This document shows, one piece after another, positions 24,002 through 35,835 of a DNA stretch of 64,000 nucleotides. The notes under the pieces were generated by a model, which was not told where the DNA came from, ran no database searches, and saw only the letters and a list, made by a program, of their open reading frames with translations. A program made the translations under genes and the position numbers. Source of the DNA: Eulemur rufifrons (Eukaryota > Chordata > Mammalia > Primates > Lemuridae); NCBI RefSeq assembly GCF_041146395.1, contig NC_090997.1, positions 39,969,501-40,033,500 on the forward strand. The letters run 5' to 3'. Each line of letters opens with the position of its first letter. Within the stretch, counting starts at the first letter, position 1.

Positions 24002-24178
24002 TTTTTTTTTTTTTTTGTTTGTTTTTTAGCTCATTAAGGGGGTACAAAAGATCAGGCTATATACATTGCCCATGCCTCCCTATCCCCCCGAGTCTGAGCT
24101 TTAGTTGTGTCCATTCCCTAGACAGTGCACATCACTCTCATCATGTAGGTGTGCACCCATCCCCTCAATGTTTTAATG
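24002..24178 (-). mobile_element. Short L1 3' end, lemur-type, copy B
   Basis: After a T run come 'ttagctcattaagggggtac', 'aaaagatcaggctatatac', 'attgcccatgcctcccta', 'ccccgagtctgagcttta', 'gtgtccattccctagacagt' and 'gtgcacccatcccctc'. It matches copies A and C word for word with scattered changes. It is 5' truncated to about 175 bases. The plus-strand frame at 24019-24207 is antisense to it. Confidence 0.88.
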
Positions 24179-25565
24179 TAGCTTTTGTAAGGAAAAAAAT
24201 AACGTGAAGTACATAGCAGAAGTATGCCTTTGCTTTTCTATTATGGTTATGACAGTCAGTGAACATCCATTCATCTCTTCTCCTTTGCTACTAAATTGTG
24301 GTAGAATCAATAAAGATTTCTTGGTTTAGGACTTCTGTGATTCATGATGTTTTTCCCCATGGCAGTCATAGGAGTTAAACGTGGCTAGTCCAATTCTGTT
24401 TTTTTTTTTTTTTTTTTTTAAATCTTGATCACACAATTGGAATGTACAATCTCACATTGCCGTAAAGCCTCATCAAATATTTGAGCACATGAATCCTGTG
24501 AACCTAGGAAGATCAATAAGGATCCATTTTAAAGATTTCTCTGATTAATTATTTTTTTCATTTTGAAAATTTTTACCAATTAGGGAACTACTTCTTAGAA
24601 ATTCTCTCTGTTAATAAGCTCATTTTGCATTTGTACTCCACCAATTTTTATGGCCTCCAGGTAGTAATATGACTAAATGGAGAAATAACCAACTTATTAT
24701 TCATTAATCAATTTGTTGTGTTTTTCTACTGAACATTCAAATATGTAATTTGATCAAATACCCTATTACTTTGGCTAGCTTGGTATCATACTCACAAAAC
24801 TAAAACTTTTCATTTTCCTCAATTGATATTTGTCATAAAGGAGCCACAGTTTCTGGTTACAAAGTTGATATAATATTGAGATTATTCATGATTTGGGTAA
24901 CTCTGCCTAAAAAATATACACAGATGCAGTTGAGATTTCTTTTATATAATGTAATAAATGTCAGATCAAAATATCTGGATAAGCCTTGATATTTGTGTCA
25001 CATCTGTGAACTCCAGGCCCAACCTGACCTTGAATGAACTAATCCTGGCTAAAGTTGCCTATGGGGGTCATAGGCAGATAACTGTGGGGGCTCAGACAAC
25101 TATGTAGATAGCCAATCTGGGCCTGCAATAGAAGAGCAGCTTTGATAGAGACAATTTTTTTTTTTTGTCATTTTTCTGGATGAAATTTGTGGGCTTTTTG
25201 CAGTCTTGTAATTGTCACATCTAGAATTGGAAGTCTCCTATAAGAAAAAGGCCTGGGAGATAGTTGAGTGATCACAGGCCTGGGATGTAGCAATGGCAGA
25301 TGCGGAGTGGCAAGGCTGATGTTGAGAGGAGAACCTCATGAGGAAAAAGTTATTCTGGGGAAGAATAAGGGGGGGGGGGAACAGATTGGGAGGCAAGGGT
25401 TGTAGGGAAAGGGTAGGTTTTGGGATCAACAGACCATGGAGTGGAAATGCTAGAACTCTTCTACAGATATGGCTTAGGAAAGGTAAGGAAGAGCAGTTCT
25501 GGCTTGAGAAGAAGCCAAGGACTTGTCTGGAAGTGGCATTTCAGAATAAATGGTTTTAAGGAGAG
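24179..25565. other. Unique DNA with two T runs
   Basis: A run of about 21 T lies at 24400-24420, followed by sequence I do not recognise; it could be the tail of a minus-strand retroposed copy. A run of G is at 25370-25379. No gene is supported. Confidence 0.55.
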
Positions 25566-25747
25566 CAGTGGTTTCAAACTCAAGCATGCAGCAAAATCAC
25601 TTGGAGGGTTTGTTGAAACACAAACAGCTGATTTTCACCACCAACTCCAGTGCTTTTAACTCAGTAGGTTCAGGATGGGGGGCCTGAGAATTTGTATTAC
25701 TAACAAAATCTTAGGTATGAATTCTCATGCTGGTCTGAGCACCACTG
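25566..25747 (+). mobile_element. MER5A hAT-Charlie MITE
   Basis: Terminal inverted repeats 'cagtggtttcaaactc' and 'ggtctgagcaccactg' bound 182 bases. Internal words 'aaaatcacttggagggtttg', 'actcagtaggttcaggatgg' and 'gcctgagaatttgtattac' match MER5A in order. The length is close to the full MER5A. It is non-autonomous and has no transposase. The flanking 8-mers match only partly. Confidence 0.93.
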
Positions 25748-25824
25748 ATATGGAGATAATGTTCACATGACGGGGGTTAGAGGGTTCAATGTTAATTTTG
25801 AGGATAATAAACCCTACAAATGGC

Positions 25825-25965
25825 TGAATTTCTCTGAGCTTCACTTCCCTCATTAACAAAGAGGAGAAATAATACTGTCTGAAGTGAGGATTAGTGACAA
25901 TAAATGTCAATTGCTAAACAGTGCTTGGTTCATTTTTGGAATTCAATAAACGGTAGCTATGGTGG
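25825..25965 (+). repeat. MIR SINE, 3' half
   Basis: 'ctctgagcttcacttccctc' leads into 'aagaggagaaataatactg', 'gtgaggattagtgacaataa' and 'aacagtgcttggttc', then 'aattcaataaacggtagct'. These are forward MIR words in order. Confidence 0.8.
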
Positions 25966-27039
25966 GATGAATGACACAAATAGATGATGCAAACAAGAAG
26001 ATCCAACCATAATACTGGAATTTTAATCACCTCTGGGAGTTCTGAGGTTTCATAAAACAACAGCATGGTAGTCTTCTTTGACTTCATTCCCTTCAAGAAG
26101 CTTTATATTTTACAAATTTCTTACAATTTTATTCAAATATGTCTTGTGTAGGTTCTTACTTCTTATAATGCTTGAATCTCCTAACCCCCTAGTTAAGGTG
26201 TATGCAGTTATTTAAAAGCAGAATCGAAAGAGAATAAAACAAATGCCTATTTTTCCTGCAAAACTAGTACACCAGTACAGAAAAAGTATGTTTTACAGAT
26301 AGAGTAAAAGCTAATGGGCAAATATAAGATTTTAAATTGCAGCTGTTTTCTAGCAGTTGCTAACTGCAGTTTTTTTATTATGGACTAATCTTTTATTAAG
26401 TCTAGCATATATGGTTCTAATCTTGATTGCTGCATAAGATTCTATTCCAAAATAGAAGCAAGAAGAGATAATTGCTTTCAATCCAAACACATTTTTCTTT
26501 TTTTTTTTTTTTAAAAAAAACTATTTATAAAGAATGCTGTCTCCTGCCCCTGCACTCCTCCAAGCCCTAAACTTCAGTTGTAGATTATGAGCTTCCTATC
26601 AACAATTTGGTTCAAAGAGATTCTTTTCATTGTTCTGAATGACAACTGAGACCATTAGAAGTTTTGATGATTAAACAACATGCACTCTTCAGCAACGGTG
26701 CTTATCAGATTAGTCCGTTTTACTCTAAAAAGTGTTTTCAAGGCCAGAATTTTTGACTGAGTAACATTATCTGAAATTATAGACCATACTCATATAAAGT
26801 TTCAGATGTTTTCTGATTTTGTTACATATGGGAATAAGAATAAACATGAACACCTGAAACACATTGGGTTTTGAATGAGAGATTATAACTAGCAGCACAA
26901 AACTAAAATTTTGTCTTGACATATTCTGATTTCTTCTGTAGGTATCAAGTTTGTAAGTCCTGGCTTATCTTGGATGTTTTAAGGGTAGTGCAGCATGAGA
27001 AATAAGTTATAATATCTACAGGCATACTTTGCCCATTTA
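25966..27039. other. Unique DNA with one T/A run
   Basis: A run of T followed by A lies at 26499-26520. No gene or other repeat is recognised. Confidence 0.55.
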
Positions 27040-28070
27040 TTTATTTATTCAATAAACATTTATTGAATGCTTTCTATGGTCCTCTTCATGCACCATAGGT
27101 TTATATATATTGTATGTATAAAGACACTAACCACATTTTAAAATATATTCTTTTATTTATTTCTCCCACAATCATTTATAGACAATTTACCTTCTAAGCA
27201 TTTTTTCTGGATTCTGGGTTACAAAGGTACATAAGGCATAATCCTTATTTTTAAGGAGTTTATAATGTAATAGAGAGAGAAACCTACAGACATTAATTAA
27301 TTACTTAAATATTTAATGAGATCCCTCAAGAACCAGACAGTAAGCCTCAGATGGGAGGATACAGCAGCATCCAATCAGACAAGGGTCTGACCCTCATGAA
27401 GCCCTCATTCTAGGGGAGAAGACAAACCGTGAGCAAGTAAACAAATTAACATGTAGTATTGGGTATATTTAGAAAAATGGGGTGATGTGATCTAGACTAG
27501 TGGGAGGAGGGGCTACTTTATATAAGAGTGGTGAGGAACAATTTTGGAGGTGACATTTGAGCAGAGACCTGAAGAATGATGATGAGAATGCCACGTGGGA
27601 ACTAGAAGTTACAGAGATCAGCAAGGGGTAGGCTTTGACATGGGAAAGGAGTCAGAGTGTTTGAAGAGCAGAATAAGCCCAGTGTTGGAGAAGGATGTGA
27701 GGAGTTGGGGTGGGAGGGTGATCTGAGATTTAGCAGGTGGAGCCAAATCATACAGGGTCCTGCAGGCCGTGGAGGGACTTCAGATTTGAGTCATAAATCC
27801 ATAGGAACATATTAGAGGACTTAAAACCAATTAGTGATCTAGTCTGATGACATTTTGAAAAGATCCCTCCAGAAACTGCATGGAGTATGGGTTGGAAAGG
27901 AGGCAGGGTGGAAGAAGGGAGAAAAGTTAAGCGAGTATTATAATCAGTAAGACCAGAAATGATGTTGGTGTGGACTGAGATGAGTGGCGGTAAAGGACAT
28001 GAAGAGAAGTGGGTGAATTTAAGATGTACTTTAGAAGTAGGACCAACAGCGTTTGCTGATGGATGAAATG
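27040..28070 (-). repeat. Cluster of L2 LINE 3' ends, including former ORF2 end
   Basis: Three L2 tails are stacked, all in reverse complement: 27040-27100 ('caataaacatttattgaatg'), 27172-27290 ('tctggattctgggttacaaa', 'ttaaggagtttataatg') and 27318-28070. The last is long: 'gggaggatacagcagcatcc', 'gaggtgacatttgagcagag', 'acctgaagaatgatgatgag', 'aatcatacagggtcctgcag', 'gtctgatgacattttgaaaa', 'gtttgctgatggatgaaatg'. It runs from the 3' UTR into the decayed C-terminal coding part of L2 ORF2. Confidence 0.8.
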
Positions 28071-28129
28071 TAAATTGTTGTATGCAATAACGTGTTAGAC
28101 TGGTTATGCTAGATGGCCCAAATGAGAAA

Positions 28130-28425
28130 GTGGTGAATCCTCCTCAGGGTGCATGGAATGCCAGGAAAGCCTTGAAAAAGGATGATGATGCTTGAGCTGA
28201 GTCTGCAGGGTGAGTTTGTGTTCACGGGCTGTCGGGGGATGTACAAAGCAGAGGGAGAGTGATTTGGACAGATGCACTGGCATGAGTGAAGGCATAGAGG
28301 GGACAGTAGGGTAGAGGGTGGGAGCCGATGTGGCAAGAGCCAGAGCAGCAGAGGTGAATCAGAGGGCTGCAGGGCATAGTGAGAACTTGAGGTGTTACCT
28401 GGTAGTATAGGGAGAGATTCATTAC
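28130..28425 (-). repeat. Possible further L2 fragment
   Basis: 'gcttgagctgagtctgcagg', 'gcagagggagagtgatttgg' and 'gcatgagtgaaggcatagag' resemble the L2 stretch 'gagctgagacctgaagg...gcagagggaacagcatgtgcaaaggc' in reverse complement. If so, this is a second copy of a region already present upstream. The minus-strand frames at 28104-28510 overlap it and show no independent coding evidence. Confidence 0.45.
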
Positions 28426-30489
28426 CCGGAAAAGGAGGTAACGCAGCATAATTATAGTGTGGAGAAAGAGTAGTAAATTTTCTTACTAATAAGAAATCTA
28501 GCAAGTTCATAGTTTAGTTGTACCTTAATCAGTTTTGAATACCATTAGTTTAAATATATATTCTTTACTTTTTATAATATGTAAATTTTAAGTTCTTTAA
28601 ACTGTTAATGTTCCCTAAGCCTATTGTTCTTTCTTCATGAATAACATTTACTCTAGCAAGAAGTTAACTTTGTTATTTGTGGCAAAGAATGTAATACAAA
28701 GAGGGCATAGATGATTTACATATAATTAAGGTATCTTTCTTTCACATCTTATTCTCAAATTTCATTCTACCAAGCCAGATGCTAGTTAAAAATTAATAAT
28801 GATTCACTCATAATTTATTTCACTCTGTTCTTTTGTAATCTGTAGGTATGATAATGATAATTAAAATGACCACAATAGTATGACATCTTCAAAAAACTAA
28901 TCTCTGAATTTTTAAGGTTTTTTTTTTTATTTGCGAGAGGTATTTTGTTCATTTTTTTTTTTATGTAAAAGGTATATTTAAGTCTTTAGTGTGAAAGTTT
29001 CTCAATGGAGAATTTTGAGAGAAATGTGTAAATGAAAATGCGATTATAACATAAATTGCCTTGGGACTACGATGAGATAAAAGTGTTTTATACCACAAAA
29101 GCTACAATCATATTCATTTCAGCATGACCAGCATGTCAAGCACTTTCGAGGTAATGAGTGCATTCCAGAGGATTGTATTTTTTCCACACTTTAAATAGCA
29201 GCAAGATGATTGAAACAATTTACTGTGGCATCAAAGGCATTGTGACGGGCGTTGCCCTCACAATTCTGAGGCAGAATTTAGCTTTGGCAAAGAGTGGGTA
29301 TTTTAATGAGTACTAGCTTACATTTTTCTTGGCATTAGGTTTATATAGGGCCATATTTCTCCCCCTTTGGAAAAAGATACAAAAATGCAAAGAATGACTA
29401 TAATGGTTAACCAAAATGAGTGTCCATTGTTGCTAGGTATTTTAAAGAACACCAGGTAGCATTTTGTGAAAGATTTAGTGACTTGTTGTTACCCTGTGGT
29501 GGTTGTTAAAGTGAGAGAAACCATTTTAAAAATGTGAATAAATTTTCTTGGGGCTTTCCTATGTGCAACAAGGTAAGATTCAGGAGAATCTTATACCTGC
29601 AAAAGTTAATGGAAGAAATCAGCAGTTTGACTTGCTGGTGTTCTGACATTCTGCCTCTGAGCACTAGAAGAGCTGCTGTTGTTAACATGGTAAATAATTG
29701 AGTTTCCTAAAATGATACCCAGGACATCCTGGTAGACTCTATAATTCCACTTGGGATTATTTTTATATGATACATGGGTAGATTAAAGAAACAAGCCAAT
29801 TTCCACAAGTTAAACCCAAGAGAAGTTTTGATAATAAATTTTAGAAAGAAATTGATATAGAGAAACTTAGAATTTTCTTTAATTTTACTCTTATGAGAAA
29901 ATGGAAGAGCATTATCCTATGTTTTCAGAGAAGCAAATGTCTCTCAACACATACCATATGGGGGTGAGGGACAAAATTTTTCCTGAGATTATGGAATTAA
30001 TTGTATATTTTAGAGAATTTTTGTTGCCTTTTTGTAAAGTACCCTCCTTCCATAGTCTTCCTATGTTCAGCTCTATTGTATGCTGACATTTGGTATCATT
30101 TTTAAAATTAGCTTAAGCTGTAATTTTAAAAACATGGCTCTCTTAATAATTTATTGGAGAGGTTTTTGGTGGAAGGCCAAGTAACACAGGAAAGTAATCC
30201 TAAAATAGAATTAAGAATATGTTTTGTATATGTTTTCTTTGCAAGTTTTGTATCTTGGTTTAAAGATCTAAATTAGATGTCAATGGGGAGAAGAAAAACT
30301 TTTGCAGGACTAAAATGATGATATTTTAGTCCATATTGAGTCCATATAATTTACAGGATATAAATATAACTTGAAATATAAACATTCGTATTTTATCAGG
30401 GGTGAAATGAGGTACATGATGTAGCATTATTATGTTGCAGCACCCCCCTCAGATAAGATAAACAAGCAAACAGATAAATCAAATAAGCC
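28426..30489. other. Unique AT-rich DNA, nothing recognised
   Basis: No gene or repeat is supported. Two T runs lie at 28919-28929 and 28953-28962. Confidence 0.55.
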
Positions 30490-31030
30490 AATATTTTATT
30501 GGGAAAGTTCTATGTGTGCCTAGACTGTATTAGGTGCTATTGAGATGAAGTTACTATTGAGATGTAGTTTCCTCTCTCAAGGAACTTTTGAGGTACTAGA
30601 ATAGTATTATTTTCTTATGTGGGATCTGAAAGATTCAAAAGGTTTTGACCAACAGAAAGAAGAAATTTCAGCTGGATAAGCAAAGATGGAAATGTCTGGG
30701 GCAGAAAAGAAGGAGCTGATTAGTTTGGCTAAGAAAATTTTCTGTAGAGAGTATCAAGTGAGGCTGGGGCAGGCTGGGTTTCCTGTGGAAGGCCTTGACT
30801 AGGGGACAGATGGGTCCTTAATTCTCTAGTCAACAGGGCCATTAACAATTTTTGAGTGGGGCAGTGAATGACCAAAGTTTTTTAGACAGATAGAATTTTC
30901 AGTAGTGCTCAGAAAAAATTTGATTAAGAAAAATGTTGAGGGCATCAAGAACATGTCAGAAGTTTCTGCAGTAATCTTGGTGGGAGGTAGCAAGGATCCG
31001 GTAGTGTCAGGAGAGTGGAAAAGTAGGTAC
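30490..31030 (-). repeat. L2 LINE, diverged
   Basis: The 3' tail ('ttattgggaaagttctatgt', 'gtattaggtgctattgagat') is followed by 'ggaaggccttgactagggg', 'gggccattaacaatttttga', 'ggggcagtgaatgacc' and 'gcagtaatcttggtgggagg'. This is the L2 order in reverse complement, strongly decayed. The 83-codon minus frame at 30826-31077 lies in it. Confidence 0.6.
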
Positions 31031-33194
31031 TGATCCATGCAGTCCTGGGAAATTTGGCTATGGACATTGGAGATCACAGAGGCTTTAACCTCTTTTCCTT
31101 TTATGTAAAGAATCTGTCTTTTACTTTATTTAAACATACTTCTATAAAAATTTCATGCCCAAGTGAAAATAAACTTGTGAGATAAACTGGAACCTCCTGT
31201 TTGTGCATAAAACTTAAAAAGAACAATAGAAAAAGGATGCTATCAGTTATAAATTTAACTTGTTCCTTGGTGAGTATTCAGTAAAAAACAATAAAAATAC
31301 CAGTAATGTGGATAATATTATGAATGCATTTTCATACTATTATGTCTTTTGGTTTAAATGCAAGTTATTAAGGTAATTCTGACAATTTGTTTTCTTAACA
31401 GTTTCTCAATAATTGTGATATTTTTCCTTAATGAGAAAATTTTGATCCATATGCTCTTAATAAAAATTTCAAGTAGAGACGGAGGTGACTACATTTCTCA
31501 GTCTGTATTGAGCACTTGGAGAATCATCAAAAAGAGTAAATAAAATAAAGCCCTGTGTTTTTATCATAAAAGCTCTACCAGTGAAGTAAAAAAAAAATCA
31601 CTGACAAGGAAGTTCAGTTTTTCTTAACCTTTGAAAACCAGCAAGATGTAAATGCCATCTCTACTAAAGCCAAGTACACATTGTATTTCCCCATAATTTC
31701 TTCTCTGAACTTTGTTTATATCTTTTGGCTCATTTGTATATTAGTATTAGCTGGTTAGAATGGCAACCTTTGATTATTAGCTAATAATATCTCTCAAATT
31801 ACACCTTGACATTTTTTCTGAAGTATTTACCCTCAATCTATTTCATAATAAAACCTTGGCAAAGACATCACAAACAGTTGTGAGGCTTTTGATAAGTGTG
31901 TGATAGAAAGATAAGACCTTGTTTTTCTAACAATTTTCAGGTCTCACATAGAAAATAAACAGAGTGTAAATTAAAATAATTAAAACTATTAATTTGGTTT
32001 AATATTTTATTTAATTACTGAAGTACAGTGGACATTTGAATGAATATGCATAATATGATTATAATGGTAGGTCTTTAGAAAGATATTGGCTATGGGGCAC
32101 ATTTTCTATTGCATCAGTTTGATTCTCACTTTATCTTTGAAAACCTTTCAGAGCAGGTGGATGATAAGTTATCAGCCCACAGGTCCTTTCAGTTCTATTC
32201 TCTGTGTTTCGGCCTCCCTGTCCCTGCCTAAATTAGGGGAAGAATTTACCTTTAGAACTAGGATAGTTTCATGATATACTCAATACCTCTGAAACCAGGG
32301 CTTCTTATATCACCTGACTTTGAGCTGCCTTCCCACATCTACAGGATCTAACAGCTACTGCCTTTCTGAGTTAATTTCCCTGAGGTTGCTACTTTATGTA
32401 CTTGGTGACAGCTGAAAGACTATTTATGCTTATGTGGACTCTCATTCTTCTCGACAAGATCAGTTTGTTGGCTCATATGTCCTGCATGTGACTGCAGAAC
32501 GTTGTTGACTGATGGTGCCATTTCTACATTTTCTGTTTTTGCTAAATAAGCAAAAATAACAGCCAATTTCCTAGACTCCAAGATATTATTGATTTTAAAA
32601 CTATCTTCAATTTGGACTCTTTGTATTAAATATGTGTAATAATTTTATTGTAAGCCTGCACTGATATATATTTATTCATTTTTTAAAAAGCCACTATGGC
32701 TAGTTCCATAATCATAGTCTGTGTCCAAACCTTCTTTCATAATCCATACCATTAATCTCAGAATTAATACATTGTTTGGAAGATTACCAGAATATTCTCT
32801 CAGCTTAATATATGAAGCATTGATTTGTGGCAGACTAATACTTTGAGGCATCATATAATATGTAAGCTTCTTTTGCAACAATCATTTCACAGTCAGAATG
32901 GAGACATGAAGTTTCCATTTGGTGGGAGAGTCGTCAGGAACCTAAATCTGTCAGATTCTTGTCTCTTGAGATTAGAAACCTAGTATATGGATGATGGAGA
33001 AAATTTCAAAGTACCATTAAAATGAGACGATTTGATAGGTTGGCCTGATTCCCTATTTGGTGTGGTCAACCAGTCCAGTTTGCCTAGGACTGAAGGTTTC
33101 CCAGGACCTGGGATTTCAGTGCTAACATTGAGAAAGTGTAATTGAGGAGTGGGGGAGTGTCATTTCTATTTTTTCTCTTTGTCTTTTCTGTAGC
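31031..33194. other. Unique AT-rich DNA, nothing recognised
   Basis: No supported gene or repeat. Open frames are 60-70 codons and lack motifs. Confidence 0.55.
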
Positions 33195-33217
33195 CCAGAA
33201 AAATAACCCTGGCAACA

Positions 33218-33355
33218 GGGTACATGTGATGTTTTGATACAGGTATACAATGTGCATTAATGAAATCAGGGTAATTGGATTATCTATTACCTCAGGCATT
33301 TAACATTTCTTTGTGTTAGGAACATTTCAATTTCATTCTTTTAGTTAGAAAATAC
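33218..33355 (-). mobile_element. L1 3' UTR fragment (L1M/L1P type)
   Basis: 'gggtacatgtgatgttttga', 'tacaggtatacaatgtgcat', 'aaatcagggtaattggatta', 'cctcaggcatttaacatttc' and 'tttgtgttaggaacatttca' are the reverse complement of an L1 3' UTR, in order. No T run survives at its left edge. A MIR separates it from the GC-rich block further right. Confidence 0.8.
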
Positions 33356-33369
33356 ACATAATATTTAAG

Positions 33370-33445
33370 TCAGGCGAACAGGAATGCAAATCTTGACTGC
33401 CATTTACTAACTACATTGGCCTTCGATAAGTTACTTATTTGCCAT
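33370..33445 (+). repeat. MIR SINE fragment
   Basis: 'caggaatgcaaatcttgact', 'gccatttactaactacattg' and 'gccttcgataagttacttat' match the forward MIR middle ('gggttcaaatcctggctctgcc...ttgggcaagttac'). Confidence 0.65.
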
Positions 33446-33499
33446 CCATATTCTGAATTCCATTTCTGTCATTTCAGCAACTTCCTTGTGGGTGGAGTA

Positions 33500-35835
33500 C
33501 ACTACCATAGCTCCATTGTGTTCCCTTGGGGGTGTTAAACTGTTTTGTTTTTCCCTGTTGCCAGGGTTATTTTGCTGGTTTTCTCTTATCTACCTCCTCT
33601 TCTCTCAGCTCTGGGTGACTAGGATTGCAGGGCACCTGTTCTCGTTTGCTGGGAAGTCTCTCAAACCAAGTCCAGGAGTGATGGCTGCTCAGGACTGGGG
33701 TTCCTGAGTGAAGTGTTGGACCGCGGGGAGGTTCTGCTGCCCAGCGGCAGTGGTGTGAACTCAGTAGTCGGCTCTTGGGGTTTTGGCACAACTGTGGGGT
33801 CTCAGGGGTGGAGTCACAGGCCTGGAAGGGGCCCTGAAGCTAGAGGGGCAGAGCCTCAGACTCAGGCACAGCAAGTGTTTCAGAGCTGGCTTTGGGGATT
33901 TTGGGGGCAGAGCTGCCTATATGGGGGTCTGTTCCAGGAGTGTGGGGACGGCTGATGCCCAGCTGCACAGGAAAGGGTTTGTCTCAGTGGACCAGGTTCT
34001 GCGTAGGTGGGCCAGAGCTGCTCATCAGCCAAAGTTCTCCCACTGAGACAGTCACCTGAGGCTTCCCACGTGGTGCCTGTGGTGTCTGGGGCTCCTCTGT
34101 TCTGCTCCCATGCCAGGGAGAAGGCGTGCTTGGTCCTCAGTCACAGGGCACAACACAATGGAGCATCTGTTTTCTCTCCAGCCCTACAGGGGCGAGGCCT
34201 GCCCTGTTTGAGTTGGTAGATGCTATAACAAGCTATAGAGTTGTTCTCCCTGTCAGTGGTTGATGCTTGCAGAAAAGAACCAACTGCAGAGATGTTCTTT
34301 TGTGCCCGTGGTAAGCGTTAGTCCCTCAGGTGGACCACTTGAATGCCCCAGGCTTTGGGAGGGGCCCTATAGCTCCCAGGGGTTTGCTTGATCTCCATCA
34401 CAGCAGATATGGTAGAGGAGCAAAGCACAGTGTGGTTAGGTTGTGTGAGCCTGGAAGGCTTTGCAAAGCCTCAGAAGGGCTCAGAGGTGGTTTTACTGGC
34501 CAGTAGGGGGAGCCGCTGGGAGGAGGGTCAAGGCAGGCTTTCCAAACCCAGAAGGCTGCTCATGAGCAAGGGGCCGTAATTTCCTGACTGGCAGTCAGGC
34601 GCGAGCTCTGCGTGTTTAGTGCTAACCCTGCCCTCCAGTGTCTGGTTGCAAAAGGGCGTCCCTGAACACACCACACTCAGTTGCTATAGCACCGTGGGCT
34701 GGGATCTTCCCTGCCAGGGGACCCTCCCTATTCTGACAGCACAGCTTTGAGCCTCAACAGCGCTCCCAGGTAATTTTCCTGGCCGCTAGGGATAGCCACT
34801 GGGAGGAGGGTCAAGGCAGGTTCTCCAGGCTGGGAAGGCTGTGGGGGAAGTGGCCAGGATTCCCTCACTAGCTGTCAGGAGTGAGCTCTGCCCCTGATGC
34901 ATTACCCCTGTCCTCTGGTGTCTGGTTACAAACAGGGACGCCTGAACGTGCTGCCCTCAGTTGCTATGGCGCCATGGTCTGGGATCTTCCCCACCAGAGG
35001 ACCCACGCTAGTCTGACAGCATGGCTTTCCTGTGGGGGGGGGAGGGATGGGTCCTGCCCCAGATCACCATGTTTTGGGCCCCCACAATCAGTTCTGCCCA
35101 TGTGGGCTCCCTCGCCTCTTGCGTCTAACTCCCAAACGTCCTCCCTGTGTCCCCCAGCAACCTGCTTGAGTCCAGGGTACACAGGATCCCGCCCACGTGT
35201 CTGACCTGCTGGCGTGCATCTCTGAGAAACGCCGGTGGACAGGGAGCTCCCAGATCACGCACCCCGGGTCCACTGCAGGTCCTCAAAGGGAAAGGCCTGG
35301 GCCCTACTCTCTGTGGAAACCTCAGACTGGAGGTTAATTCTCAGCTCAAACTGCTCTCAGGGTTGCCGTGGGTGGGGATGGGGTGGGGAAGGACAAAAGT
35401 CTGAATGGAAGGAATCTGGCTCTCCAGGTTCTCGGGTCACACCTTGCATGGAACGTCCAAGATCTGGGATCATGCAAGTTCTCCCCACAATTCTGTGGTC
35501 ACCACAGTGCTTGAGCTTGTGCGGATGGAAAAGCTTCCAAGTAACTTGGTAGCCCGCTGATCACCAGAGAAATGTGGGAGGCAGAAAGGGATCTCCCCTT
35601 ACTCCTTCACTGGGCTCCGAGCCTCTCTGGGTTTGATCCTCACCAATATCTTATTTTCCTTTATCCTCTTTCTTCTCTGCTCTGCAATTTTCCTCCACGA
35701 GGTCGCGGGCAGGCTCTGGCACTTCTCTCTCTGATCTTCAGCTAAGTAGCGTCCCCTCTCCCCTCTCCTTTTTCTGAGACTCTTCCTTCCCCCTGGGACG
35801 GTCTGACAAGCGATGTCTCTAGTCAGCCATCTTCT
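33500..35835 (-). mobile_element. Isolated L1-type 5' UTR block, GC-rich, with internal tandem duplication
   Basis: The right edge in reverse complement reads 'agaagatggctgactagag', the start of many primate L1 5' UTRs. The block is clearly GC-richer than everything around it and lacks ORF1, ORF2 or a poly-A end. It contains two tandem copies of a unit of about 283 bases (34494-34776 and 34777-35035). At about 2.3 kb it is longer than a human L1 5' UTR (about 0.9 kb). The many 60-107 codon frames here on both strands reflect the composition, not genes. The identity of the left part (33500-34300) as L1 is inferred from continuity only. In life such a region carries the L1 promoter. Confidence 0.65.
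34494..35035. repeat. Two tandem copies of a 283-base unit
   Basis: Both units contain 'gggaggagggtcaaggcagg' (34518-34537 and 34801-34820, offset 283), then 'gtgtctggttrcaaa', 'ctcagttgctatrgc' and 'gggatcttcc' (34701-34710 and 34981-34990, offset 280), then 'tctgacagca'. The copies differ by scattered substitutions and small indels, so the duplication is not recent. Confidence 0.9.

Noticed and set aside
28104..28510. 133-codon minus-strand frame rich in proline, leucine and serine
   Set aside because: It overlaps a probable L2 fragment and has no domain, splice or promoter support.
33486..35552. Dense set of overlapping frames on both strands
   Set aside because: Explained by GC-rich composition with few stops in the L1-type 5' UTR block. 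No frame has a known motif, and they overlap each other on both strands.
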